A DNA stretch of 64,000 nt from Marinobacter sp050379415. Its GTDB lineage: Bacteria > Pseudomonadota > Gammaproteobacteria > Pseudomonadales > Oleiphilaceae. Each line of letters begins with the position of its first letter. Positions within the stretch are counted from its first letter, which is position 1. Below are positions 34,317-42,081 of this stretch, piece after piece. Under the pieces are notes generated by a model. It was not told the DNA's origin and searched no databases. It saw only the letters and a list, made by a program, of their open reading frames with translations. The translations under genes and the position numbers were made by a program. The stretch covers positions 620,001 to 684,000 of the forward strand of contig NZ_JBNRLS010000001.1 in the NCBI RefSeq assembly GCF_050379415.1, in the 5' to 3' direction.

Positions 34317-35558
34317 ATGACCCAGTCAAATGTCCGCCAGACCGAGATGCCCAAGGGAATTCTGACAACCCTCCTGGCCCTGTACCTGGCCCAGGGCCTG
34401 CCATCCGGCCTGTTCGCCCACGCCCTACCCGTATTCTGGCGGGAAGCCGGCGTCTCCCTCACCTGGATTGGCGCGTTGAAACTGCTCGCATTGCCGTGGG
34501 TACTGAAGGCGTTCTGGGCGCCTTTCATTGACCGCAGCCTGATGAATGGCAAAACACCGTTCTCCTGGATACTGCGGCTGCAGTTAACCGCTGCATTGCT
34601 CCTGATCATCCTGGCATGGCTTGGCCTCGTACCCGGCAGTGCTTCCGCTCTGGTGGCTGCCGCGTTACTGGTGATGACCATCAACCTGCTGATAGCCACC
34701 CAGGACATCGTCACCGACGGCCTCGCGGTGCGCTGGATAGCCCCACACTGGCGCGGGCTGGCCAACACCATCCAGGTGGCCGGCTACAAGGTGGGCATGC
34801 TGGCTGGCGGCAGCCTGCTGTTGATTGTTGCCGGCTATCTGGAACCTGAAACCGCTCTGCTCTTGCCGGCCCTGTTGCTGGTGGCACTGCTGTTTGTGGT
34901 GGGCCGATCCAGGGGCGTGCGCAAACCTCTTTTGCTGGATGTCGCAACAGACTCAGGTAATGGTAGCTTCGGGGCTGCCTTCGTCGGGTTATGGCGCCAG
35001 CCCGGCATGGCCTTCTGGCTGCTGATGGTCATCGGCTACAAGGTGGCGGATGCCATGGGCTCGGGCATGATTCGTCCGATGCTGTCGGACGCCGGCTGGA
35101 GTTCGCAGGCCATCGGCACCTTCACCCTCATCACTACGCTTGTGGGGCTTATCGGAGCGGCTCTGGGGGGATGGCTATACACCCTGATAGGAGGTCATCG
35201 CGCCCTGATTCTGACGGGCATTGCCCAGGCATTGGCGATCATGGCATGGGTTCTGGCCACGGGACCAGCAACGGCAGTTTCAACGGTCTACGCCGTCGGC
35301 CTGGCCGAACAACTCGCCGATGGAGCATCCACCGTAGTGCTGTTCGCCATGATGATGAATGTCTGCCGAAGCCAATGGGCGGGTACCGACTTCACCGTGC
35401 AGGCTTCTATCCAGGTTGTCGCCGCCGGCTTGTTTGGAGTACTGGGCGGCCTGATTGCCGATCTGGCGGGTTACGCGGTGCTGATGATCACGGCCGGGCT
35501 GGCTGGTCTTGGGGTCGTGGGGGTCTATGCTCATCGGATAATAGGTAGAAGTATCTGA
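34317..35558 (+). CDS. Major facilitator transporter, AmpG/PAT-like
   Basis: The 413-residue protein has about 12 helices and the N-terminal pattern of the AmpG/acetyl-CoA-transporter (PAT) group: LYLAQGLPSGLF, then SLTWIGALKLLALPWVLKAFWAPFIDR and ATQDIVTDGLAVRWI. Relatives include AmpG (muropeptide import) and siderophore exporters/importers of the RhtX/FptX type. With no cell-wall recycling or siderophore genes adjacent, the substrate is open. The start is uncertain: the ATG at 34317 has no clear ribosome site, while a TTG at 34299 has AGGAG only 3 nt upstream. Confidence 0.78.
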   Translation: MTQSNVRQTEMPKGILTTLLALYLAQGLPSGLFAHALPVFWREAGVSLTWIGALKLLALPWVLKAFWAPFIDRSLMNGKTPFSWILRLQLTAALLLIILAWLGLVPGSASALVAAALLVMTINLLIATQDIVTDGLAVRWIAPHWRGLANTIQVAGYKVGMLAGGSLLLIVAGYLEPETALLLPALLLVALLFVVGRSRGVRKPLLLDVATDSGNGSFGAAFVGLWRQPGMAFWLLMVIGYKVADAMGSGMIRPMLSDAGWSSQAIGTFTLITTLVGLIGAALGGWLYTLIGGHRALILTGIAQALAIMAWVLATGPATAVSTVYAVGLAEQLADGASTVVLFAMMMNVCRSQWAGTDFTVQASIQVVAAGLFGVLGGLIADLAGYAVLMITAGLAGLGVVGVYAHRIIGRSI

Positions 35559-35617
35559 TTGCTGCTTACTCGCGAATGCCTTTAAATTCGCGCGATTGAA
35601 ACCCGGAGTCTGTACCC

Positions 35618-36583
35618 ATGCTCATTGCCCTGCTCGCCATTACTTTCGGCCTCCTCCTGCTGGTCTGGAGTGCGGAACGTTTTGTGGAAGGCTCTGCCGC
35701 CACAGCTGGCTATTTCGGTATGCCGCCGCTGTTGATCGGGATGGTCGTGGTGGGGTTTGGCACGTCCGCTCCGGAGATGGTGGTCTCCGCTCTCGCCGCG
35801 TCCCAGGGGAACCCCGGACTGGCTTTGGGAAATGCCTACGGCTCGAACATCACAAACATTGCCCTGATCCTCGGCATCACTGCACTGATTGCCCCGATTG
35901 CTGTTCACTCCCAGGTGATGCGGAAAGAACTGCCGATTCTGACCGTGGTTACCCTGTTTGCGATCTGGCAACTGTTTGACGGCACGCTGAGCAGGCTGGA
36001 TGCCGTGGCCCTGCTCGTAGTGTTCTTCGCTGTGCTCGGCTGGAGTATCTGGTCCGGCATGCGCACGTCGGATGACCCGATGGCGACAGAAGTAAGCGCA
36101 GAACTGGAAACTCACGCCATGCCGATTCGCAAGGCGCTGTTCTGGCTTGTGGTTGGCCTGGTGCTGCTGGTCATCAGCTCCCGCATTCTGGTCTGGGGTG
36201 CGGTGGATCTCGCCACCGCCTTTGGCGTCAGTGACCTCATCATCGGCCTGACTATCGTGGCGGTGGGCACCTCCCTGCCGGAACTGGCTTCTTCGATCAT
36301 CGCTGCCCGCAAGGGTGAGCACGATCTGGCCCTGGGTAACATTCTCGGCTCAAACCTGTTCAATACCCTGGCGGTGGTTGGCATTGCTGGCCTGATCACG
36401 CCCATCGGGGTGGCCGACGAAGTGCTGGTACGTGACCTGCCAGTGATGGCCGCTCTGACCCTGGCCCTGTTCGTACTCGGATATGGTTTCCGTGGCCCGG
36501 GCAGAATCAATCGCCTGGAGGGTGCTGCCCTGGTGACGGTCTTCGCGGGTTACACCACGTACCTTCTGATAACCAATTTCTGA
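35618..36583 (+). CDS. Calcium/sodium antiporter, YrbG-like
   Basis: The 321-residue cation exchanger has the two inverted alpha-repeats of the CaCA family: VGFGTSAPEMVVSAL followed by GNAYGSNITNI in the first half, and AVGTSLPELASSI followed by GNILGSNLFNT in the second. The GTSxPE acidic residues bind the cation. About ten helices are predicted. It belongs to the bacterial YrbG branch that exchanges Na+ and Ca2+. No operon partner; the next gene is convergent. Confidence 0.93.
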   Translation: MLIALLAITFGLLLLVWSAERFVEGSAATAGYFGMPPLLIGMVVVGFGTSAPEMVVSALAASQGNPGLALGNAYGSNITNIALILGITALIAPIAVHSQVMRKELPILTVVTLFAIWQLFDGTLSRLDAVALLVVFFAVLGWSIWSGMRTSDDPMATEVSAELETHAMPIRKALFWLVVGLVLLVISSRILVWGAVDLATAFGVSDLIIGLTIVAVGTSLPELASSIIAARKGEHDLALGNILGSNLFNTLAVVGIAGLITPIGVADEVLVRDLPVMAALTLALFVLGYGFRGPGRINRLEGAALVTVFAGYTTYLLITNF

Positions 36584-36623
36584 TCGGTCTTCATTCGCCT
36601 GGCCGGGCGGACAAGGCTGAACT

Positions 36624-36884
36624 CTAGTTGAGCGACGCGTCCGGCCCCGGTTTGCTGCACACCTGCCAGTCCACCACATTGCCGTCCGGATCGAAGTGAA
36701 CAAAGCCGGCGAATCCGTCATCGTGGACCCAGGTCTTTACGTAACCGACGACCTCGCCATCACCCTTGCAAAGATCGAACGTGGACTTGCTGTCATCAGA
36801 GGAAGCTTCGGCTTCCGTTTCGTGGGGCTGGATCGTTAGTTGGGGATCGTTGAGCGGGAAGAGTTCAAGGTGACGCGCGTTCAT
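36624..36884 (-). CDS. Hypothetical protein
   Basis: The 86-residue acidic protein has no motif I can assign. It begins MNARHLELFPL, has a charged middle with EAEASSDDSKSTFDL, and a beta-rich end (VVGYVKTWVHDDGFAGFVHFDPDGNVVDW). GGAG lies 8 nt before the ATG at 36884; a GTG three codons earlier would overlap that site. It is convergent with the antiporter gene and monocistronic. Confidence 0.65.
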   Translation of the reverse strand: MNARHLELFPLNDPQLTIQPHETEAEASSDDSKSTFDLCKGDGEVVGYVKTWVHDDGFAGFVHFDPDGNVVDWQVCSKPGPDASLN

Positions 36885-37062
36885 ATGGGGCACTCCCTGA
36901 TTACGAACGGTTACATTTAAATCGTGCTCTAATATAACCCAGGTGCATTACAGAAAAACTGCTCCCGATCAGTTTTCTAAGACCAATCCGGGATAAACCG
37001 TATGGTTTCAAGACAGTTTCTTTCTGAAGGCCCGGGCACCGCTTCCCCGGATTGAAACAGGC

Positions 37063-37094
37063 ATAAAAAAACCGGGAAGCCGAACTCCCCGGTT
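37063..37094 (-). terminator. Minus-strand rho-independent terminator with no recognised gene
   Basis: On the minus strand AACCGGG, an 11-nt loop and CCCGGTT lead into a run of seven T residues counting the stem end. No known minus-strand gene ends here, so it may close a small RNA or a small protein gene. Confidence 0.75.
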
Positions 37095-37121
37095 ACACGA
37101 AATGACACGATAAGAGAAAAC

Positions 37122-37271
37122 TCAACGATGCAGATCAGAGCTTTTCTGACTGTTACTCTGCCAGCACTGCGTTTCAGATTTGTGACAGCCGGGCATCGCA
37201 CCACCAGCTTGATCGACACGCTCTGATACTACAGGTTTCACATTCCTGTCACGGACATCTCCTACTCTCAT
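37122..37271 (-). other. Candidate small RNA or 49-codon gene
   Basis: An ATG-initiated 49-codon frame (start MRVGDVRDRNV, end SSDLHR) stops 28 nt before the orphan terminator at 37063-37094. A weak GAGAG lies just before the ATG. The sequence has two cysteines and many Ser/Gln and no known domain. Its start is only 28 nt from the divergent gene at 37300. Either a small protein or an untranslated transcript ending at the terminator is possible. Confidence 0.2.
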
Positions 37272-37299
37272 GCTCTCATTTCGAAGGAGAGCTGTACTC

Positions 37300-38871
37300 A
37301 TGTCCGGAGATTCCTCCCTGTTGGTCGAAAAACTCTGGCGCCTGAAGCGGCGCATCGATAAAGGCGCCTGTCCCGGTGTCGAGTTCGTCCACCTGAACAC
37401 GTTGCTGCGCGAGCCAGCCTATCGCGCCGATGTGCTCAGGCGGGTCGAGCAGTTCGGGAACGCGGATCTCAAAGCCCTGGCCAGGGAGATCACTCTCAAT
37501 GATGATGGCCAGCCCCTGATGGTGAAGGACCACACCAATCGCCAGGCTTCGGCTCAGGAAGAAGAAAAACAGGGGAAGGGATGGTTCAGGCGCAACGCTC
37601 TGTTTGCCCTGCCGGTGCTTGCGGTGGCCTTGGTTGCGGCCGGTTTTACCGCCTTTGAGAACCGTGCCGAGCGTATCGATTCGGACATCGTTCTCGACAC
37701 CACTTGGAAAACCGGCAAACGCTATATCCTGGAAAAGACTGTCTATGTCGAAAACGCCCACCTCACGATCGAGCCGGGAGCGGTCATCGAAGGGGAGGAT
37801 GGCTCTGCACTGGTGGTAACACCCAGCGCCAAGCTTTTCGCCCGGGGCAAGGCCGACAGCCCGGTGGTCTTCACCAGTGCCAGACCGGAAGGAGAGCGCG
37901 CCCGGGGCGACTGGGGCGGCGTGGTTCTGTTGGGCAATGCGCCCGTCAACGAACCGCAAGCGTCCATTGAGGGGCTGCCCGAGAACGAGACTCGCGGCTC
38001 TTTCGGTGGAACCAATGCCAGTCACTCCTGTGGTGTCGTCGAGTACACCCGGATCGAATTCGCCGGGTATGAAGTCTACAAGGACAACGAACTGAACGGC
38101 CTCACCCTGGGTGGCTGCGGCAATAATACAATTGTCCGCAATGTGCAGGTCCACCGGGCACTGGATGATGGCATCGAGATGTTTGGCGGTACCGTGGATC
38201 TCAAGAACATCGTGATCACCGGTGCTGGAGATGACAGCGTCGACTGGGACTGGGGCTGGCGTGGCAACGTGCAGTTCGCGGTCATCCAGCAGTACCCGGA
38301 TGCCGGCGACAACGGTTTTGAGGGCGATAACAATGGCAGCAATCACGAGGCCACGCCGCGTTCCGAACCGTCGTTCTACAACGTCACCATGGTCGGCGCT
38401 GGCAACACCCAGAAGAAGCATCGCGCCATGCTGCTGCGGGAGGGTTCCGGCGGCCATTTCCATAACATGTTGATTGACAGCTACGGCATTGAGGCCCTGG
38501 ATACCCGTGATGACGCCCTGTCCCTTACCAACCGCGACCACCTGAGTTTCAGCAACAACATCCTGGCCAATCTGGGGCACCTGGGACAGGTTGAACCGGA
38601 GCAGAATGACGATGATTTCGCCTTTGACGAGCAGGCCTGGATGGCCGAACCGGCCAATCGCAACGTGGCCCGGGTCGAATCGGCCCTGTTCCCGAATGCC
38701 AAGGCATCGGTCAACCCAGACTTCACTCCGAGGGTACCACTCAAGCAAATGAAAGCGACGCGCCCGCCACAAAGCGAGTTCTTTGATGAATCCGCCGATT
38801 TCGTGGGCGCTATCAGCCCGGTAGCGTCAGGCAGCTGGCTTGATGGCTGGACCGCCTTCCCGGAATCCTGA
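37300..38871 (+). CDS. Membrane-anchored parallel beta-helix protein of unknown function
   Basis: The 523-residue protein has three parts. Residues 1-97 are a charged, probably cytoplasmic segment (LVEKLWRLKRRIDKGA, then helices with LREPAYRADVLRRVEQFG). Residues 100-118 are one membrane helix. The rest is periplasmic and beta-rich, with right-handed beta-helix features: TWKTGKRYILEKTVYVENA, LTIEPGAVIEGEDGSALVV, GDWGGVVLLGNAPVN, TRIEFAGYEVYKDNELNGLTLGG cut by repeats of short strands, and DDGIEMFGGTVDLKN. Two cysteines (in SHSCGVVEY and LGGCGNN) could form a disulfide. GAAGGAG lies 10 nt before the ATG. I recognise the fold, not the function. Confidence 0.8.
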   Translation: MSGDSSLLVEKLWRLKRRIDKGACPGVEFVHLNTLLREPAYRADVLRRVEQFGNADLKALAREITLNDDGQPLMVKDHTNRQASAQEEEKQGKGWFRRNALFALPVLAVALVAAGFTAFENRAERIDSDIVLDTTWKTGKRYILEKTVYVENAHLTIEPGAVIEGEDGSALVVTPSAKLFARGKADSPVVFTSARPEGERARGDWGGVVLLGNAPVNEPQASIEGLPENETRGSFGGTNASHSCGVVEYTRIEFAGYEVYKDNELNGLTLGGCGNNTIVRNVQVHRALDDGIEMFGGTVDLKNIVITGAGDDSVDWDWGWRGNVQFAVIQQYPDAGDNGFEGDNNGSNHEATPRSEPSFYNVTMVGAGNTQKKHRAMLLREGSGGHFHNMLIDSYGIEALDTRDDALSLTNRDHLSFSNNILANLGHLGQVEPEQNDDDFAFDEQAWMAEPANRNVARVESALFPNAKASVNPDFTPRVPLKQMKATRPPQSEFFDESADFVGAISPVASGSWLDGWTAFPES

Positions 38872-38932
38872 TCGTTACAGCCATAACCAATGGGTGCGCC
38901 AGGGACGGCGCTTTCGGAGCATGTTTCAGGCT

Positions 38933-39691
38933 TTAGCCGGGTCTCCGCTTCCACAGATCCTGCCGGATTCCAGCCCATATCTGCCGGTAAACCTCAGCCG
39001 CCGGGCTATGCGGAGCCAACCGTTCCAGCGGCAACCCCTCCTCGCCCATGCGCTCCACCACGCTGGCATAGGGCACGGCCACCCCCATATTGTTCGCCAG
39101 AATTTCACTGCCCTGTTCCACGATTTCCTTGTGCAGGTTTTTCCGGCGATCCACCATGGAGAAAAAGGGGCGCAGCTTGCGGGCGCCGAGCTTCTTGTCC
39201 TTCACGAACTGCTGCAACTGGTTCCAGCTGTTCACTGCCAGCCAGGTCGGCACCACCGGCACATACACCCGGTCCGCCACTTCCAGCACCTGCTCGGTGA
39301 GTCGCGAAAGCGTGGGCGGACAATCCAGGATCACCAGGCTGGTTTCTTCCGAGAGAGGTGCAAGCATATCCCGCAGCACATTGCCGCCGGATTCCTTCTC
39401 GAGCTTGATGTCGAAGTTGCGGAAACTGGAATGAGCGGGGATGAAATCCAGCCCGGGATAGACGTCGTCATGGATGAACCTGGCGATGGGCGCCTTGCCC
39501 TCAAGCAGCTTGGATAACTTGCGCCCCTTCACCGTTTCCGCGCCTGCCAGGTAAAAACTGGAGGCGCCCTGCGGATCCAGATCCCATAACAGTGTGCGGC
39601 AGTTGTCCTGACTCGCCAGGTAGGCAATATTGACGGCCGCCGCTGTCTTGCCAACACCACCCTTGGGGCTGTAAAAAGCAATGATCCTCAT
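38933..39691 (-). CDS. ParA-like ATPase without ParB partner
   Basis: The 252-residue protein has the deviant Walker A YSPKGGVGKTAAAVNIAYLA, the switch region LLWDLDPQGASSFYL, and the Walker B-like VILDCPPTLSRLT. ParA/MinD relatives position DNA, chemoreceptors or flagella by forming dimers on DNA or membrane. No parB, repA, minE or flagellar genes are adjacent, so the cargo is unknown. The ATG at 39691 begins the Walker strand normally; the frame extends 45 codons further but without support. It is divergent from the thioesterase gene. Confidence 0.85.
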   Translation of the reverse strand: MRIIAFYSPKGGVGKTAAAVNIAYLASQDNCRTLLWDLDPQGASSFYLAGAETVKGRKLSKLLEGKAPIARFIHDDVYPGLDFIPAHSSFRNFDIKLEKESGGNVLRDMLAPLSEETSLVILDCPPTLSRLTEQVLEVADRVYVPVVPTWLAVNSWNQLQQFVKDKKLGARKLRPFFSMVDRRKNLHKEIVEQGSEILANNMGVAVPYASVVERMGEEGLPLERLAPHSPAAEVYRQIWAGIRQDLWKRRPG

Positions 39692-39824
39692 TGAGGCCCG
39701 ACTCCCGAACTTTCCTTGTGTAACCAGAGCGTACAGGGTAGCAGCCACACCATGGCCCTTTGTGAAGCTTTTGTTACACTGAACGCTTCGCAAGCTACGT
39801 AACACCTGAAACAACGAGGTAACC

Positions 39825-40637
39825 ATGAATTCGCCGTCGCATGTGTTTGATCAAGCGGTGTCGCTCCGGCCCGTCAGCACTGGAGTTTTCTCGGGGCAGA
39901 CCAGCCCTGCCTATCAGAACATGGTGGGCCCATTTGGCGGCGTGACTGGTGCCACCCTGCTCAATGCCGTGCTCAGCCATGACGAGCTGCTGGGAGAGCC
40001 GGTATCCCTCACCGTGCACTTTGCGGCTCCCATTGGCGAAAGTGGATTCGAGGCCCGGGCCCGACCGATCCGTACCAACCGCAGCAGCCAGCACTGGTTC
40101 GCCGAGCTGGTTCAGGGAGAAGATGTGGTTGCCTTTGCCACTGCGGTGACCGCCAAGGGGCGTGACACCTGGAGCACTACCGATGCCAGCTTCCCGACGG
40201 TACCGCCCGCCGAGGAGGTCGAGCAAACACCCATGCGCCAGGGTGCTCCGATATGGACCCGATGCTATGACATGCGGTTTATCGAAGGCGCCCTGGGCGG
40301 CCAACCGAGCGAAAACCATCCCTCGGAAAGCCTGCTTTGGATGAGGGATGAACCGCCCCGGCCCATGGACTATCTGTCACTGGCGGCCCTGTGCGACGTG
40401 TTCTTTCCGAGGATCTATATTCGCCGCCCCAAACTGGTACCGATCGGCACCGTGGCGCTAACCACCTACTTCCACGCGGATGCAGAGCAGCTGCGTCAGC
40501 TGGGCACCGCCCATGTGCTGGGCCATGCCCGGGGCCTGCATTTCGGCAAGGGTTTCTTCGACCAGAGCGCCGAAATCTGGAGTGCCGATGGCCGGCTTCT
40601 GGCCACCAGCCATCAGGTGGTGTATTTCAAGGAATAA
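39825..40637 (+). CDS. Acyl-CoA thioesterase-like protein, double hot-dog
   Basis: The 270-residue protein resembles TesB-type or thioesterase-superfamily 4HBT_3 enzymes: an N-terminal hot-dog with QNMVGPFGGVTGATLLNAVLSH, the middle strand SLTVHFAAPIG, and a second hot-dog with RPMDYLSLAALCDVFFPR and LTTYFHADAEQL. The final RLLATSHQVVYFKE matches the DGRLLATSxQ end common in the family. Substrate chain length is unknown. Its stop is only 3 nt from the hairpin that covers the end of the convergent arfA-like gene. Confidence 0.82.
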   Translation: MNSPSHVFDQAVSLRPVSTGVFSGQTSPAYQNMVGPFGGVTGATLLNAVLSHDELLGEPVSLTVHFAAPIGESGFEARARPIRTNRSSQHWFAELVQGEDVVAFATAVTAKGRDTWSTTDASFPTVPPAEEVEQTPMRQGAPIWTRCYDMRFIEGALGGQPSENHPSESLLWMRDEPPRPMDYLSLAALCDVFFPRIYIRRPKLVPIGTVALTTYFHADAEQLRQLGTAHVLGHARGLHFGKGFFDQSAEIWSADGRLLATSHQVVYFKE

Positions 40638-40640
40638 GAG

Positions 40641-40692
40641 GTGGAAGGTTTTCGTAAAACTACGATCACGCGGCCTTGCGAAAACCCTCCAC
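40641..40692 (-). promoter_or_regulatory. Hairpin over the 3' end of the arfA-like gene
   Basis: On the minus strand GTGGAGGGTTTTCG pairs with CGAAAACCTTCCAC over 14 bp with one G-U pair and a 24-nt loop that contains the arfA-like stop codon (40666-40668). No U-tract follows, so it is more likely an RNase III target than an intrinsic terminator. Confidence 0.8.
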
Positions 40693-40821
40693 TCGTACGG
40701 TCTTGTCCCGGCTGCGCTTGTACTTGGTTTTGTCCTCGACAACACGCATCTGGTACTTTGGCGTTCTTAGTTCGCGCTGCACAGCGCTGTGGCGGGTTGA
40801 TTTGGCTCGTTTTCTGGCCAT
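40666..40821 (-). CDS. arfA: Alternative ribosome-rescue factor A-like protein
   Basis: ArfA recruits RF2 to ribosomes stalled on mRNAs without a stop codon and backs up tmRNA. This 51-residue, very basic protein (start MARKRAKSTRHSAV) aligns over its middle with ArfA: RTPKYQMRVVEDKTKYKRSR against the pattern P-L-F-x-x-R-V-x-x-x-K-K-G-K. The glycine-serine-tyrosine part of the usual KGKGSY is not conserved. AAGGAG lies 8 nt before the ATG, and TATACT (40863-40868, minus) is a possible -10. The last seven codons and the stop lie within a 14-bp hairpin, the arrangement that makes arfA mRNA non-stop and subject to tmRNA in E. coli. The identification rests on both features together; homology alone is moderate. 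Confidence 0.6.
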   Translation of the reverse strand: MARKRAKSTRHSAVQRELRTPKYQMRVVEDKTKYKRSRDKTVRVEGFRKAA

Positions 40822-40898
40822 ATCCGCTACTCCTTATCAGTGACTGAATCAACACAAGTCAAAGTATAACACTACCTCATATTTCAAGAGCGTAAGGA

Positions 40899-41522
40899 AT
40901 GACACTCACTCTTTGGCTGACCTTTCTGGTGGCGGCAACCCTGATCAGCGTCTCCCCCGGTGCGGGCGCGGTGAACACCATGAGCAACGGCCTGCGCTAC
41001 GGCGTGAAACGGTCACTGCCGGCCATTCTGGGCCTCCAGTTGGGCTACGGCGCGCAGATTGTCCTGGTGGGCGCTGGCCTTGGCGCCATTGTCGCCTCTT
41101 CCGCTACCGCACTGACCGTTATCAAGTGGGTGGGCGTGGCCTACCTGGTCTGGCTGGGTATCCAGAAGTGGCGGGAGCCGGTGGTGGAAGCGGTTCACGA
41201 AGATGAAGCCGCCGTCAGTCACCGTCGGCAGTTCTGGAATGCCGCGCTGGTGAACCTGACCAATCCGAAGGCCACAGTATTCCTGGTGGCCCTGTTTCCC
41301 CAGTTCCTGATCGCCGATGCGCCCCACGGCCCCCAACTGATCACTATGGGCACCACGCTGATCCTGGTGGATTGCCTGGTGATGCTCGGCTATGCGCTCC
41401 TGGCCAGCCAGTTGTTCCGGTTCATGACCACGCCGCAACGGCAGCGGCAGATGAACCGGGTGTTCGGCGGCCTGTTCGTGACCGCCGCCATGGCCTTGGC
41501 CAGTTTCAAGCGCGCGGCCTAA
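40899..41522 (+). CDS. LysE/RhtB family amino-acid exporter
   Basis: The 207-residue protein has six predicted helices and the family's N-terminal motif LISVSPGAGAVNTMSNGLRYG, followed by LGLQLGYGAQI and VKWVGVAYLVWLGIQKW (the first letters partly variable), with NLTNPKATVFLVALFPQF in the middle. The SPGAGAV variant is typical of RhtB-like homoserine/homoserine-lactone exporters. Substrate cannot be fixed. It is divergent from the arfA-like gene (77 nt) and overlaps the end of the DUF4124 gene by 4 nt. Confidence 0.88.
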   Translation: MTLTLWLTFLVAATLISVSPGAGAVNTMSNGLRYGVKRSLPAILGLQLGYGAQIVLVGAGLGAIVASSATALTVIKWVGVAYLVWLGIQKWREPVVEAVHEDEAAVSHRRQFWNAALVNLTNPKATVFLVALFPQFLIADAPHGPQLITMGTTLILVDCLVMLGYALLASQLFRFMTTPQRQRQMNRVFGGLFVTAAMALASFKRAA

Positions 41523-41956
41523 CGCAGGATGCACTCGCGGCTGTAGGCCTTGCTCAGACGCCGCCGTTTCTCCCGCAGGCTGTTGCCGCGGTCATTCTTA
41601 TAACCTGCCCTTAGTTGGGACTGGATGCGGTCCAGTTTTTTCCGATAGCCGTCGCATGTCTTCGCCTGTTCATCCTCGCTCTGGCGGGTGCTGCGAGACT
41701 GCCGTGGTGTATCCGAGGAAGACAGCATGGTCTGGACCTGGTCGCGGGTGGCCGAGATTTTGCGGGATTGCCGTAGGTTCTCGGCCATGGGAACCGTTAC
41801 CGGATTCCTGAGCTGGAGCTCATTGTGTGGCAGGCGTTTGGGTGGTTTGTCGGAGAAATGGATGGCGCCGTTAGCGTCCGTCCAGCGGTAGACTTCGGCA
41901 TTGGCCGGGGTGGTGGCTAACAGGCAAAGCAGGGCTGCGGCCTTGATCCTTGGCAT
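41519..41956 (-). CDS. DUF4124 domain envelope protein
   Basis: The 145-residue protein has a signal peptide ending at TPANA and a DUF4124 motif immediately after it (EVYRWTDANGAIHFSDKPP), then a charged, mostly helical tail with two cysteines (TCDGYRKK and the terminal ECILR). DUF4124 proteins are periplasmic and of unknown role. It lies downstream of glcF with two palindromic repeats between. It overlaps the convergent exporter by 4 nt. Confidence 0.85.
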   Translation of the reverse strand: MPRIKAAALLCLLATTPANAEVYRWTDANGAIHFSDKPPKRLPHNELQLRNPVTVPMAENLRQSRKISATRDQVQTMLSSSDTPRQSRSTRQSEDEQAKTCDGYRKKLDRIQSQLRAGYKNDRGNSLREKRRRLSKAYSRECILR

Positions 41957-41991
41957 GGGTTCACGTCCTGTGAAGTTGGTTTTTTGAAGAA

Positions 41992-42021
41992 GGGGTCAGA
42001 AGAAAGCGTTCTTCTGACCCC
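41992..42021. repeat. 30-nt palindromic repeat, copy 15 (AAGAA class, left end of unit)
   Basis: Arms GGGGTCAGAAGAA and TTCTTCTGACCCC, perfect over 13 bp around AGCG. It is preceded by TGAAGAA (41985-41991) and followed by CGGAGTT, as is copy 9. Confidence 0.95.
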
Positions 42022-42041
42022 GGAGTTTGGGCTTGAGCCCT

Positions 42042-42071
42042 GGGGTCTGATGAACTTGTTCATCTGACCCC
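42042..42071. repeat. 30-nt palindromic repeat, copy 16 (ATGAA class, right end of unit)
   Basis: Arms GGGGTCTGATGAA and TTCATCTGACCCC around CTTG, with a T-T mismatch at 7/24. It is followed by GTCTTCA (42072-42078). It lies 10 nt after the glcF stop. Confidence 0.95.
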
Positions 42072-42081
42072 GTCTTCAGAG

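Larger units (their letters stand above)
36885..37299. other. 415-nt gap with an orphan minus-strand terminator
   Basis: There is no convincing long gene. It holds the upstream region of the hypothetical gene at 36884, a minus-strand terminator (37063-37094), a weak 49-codon minus-strand frame at 37122-37271, and the upstream region of the gene starting at 37300, for which no clear sigma-70 promoter was found. Confidence 0.6.

Noticed and set aside
38933..39691. Plasmid or chromosome partition locus
   Set aside because: A ParA-like ATPase is present, but there is no ParB, parS palindrome or replication gene, so a partition locus is not supported.
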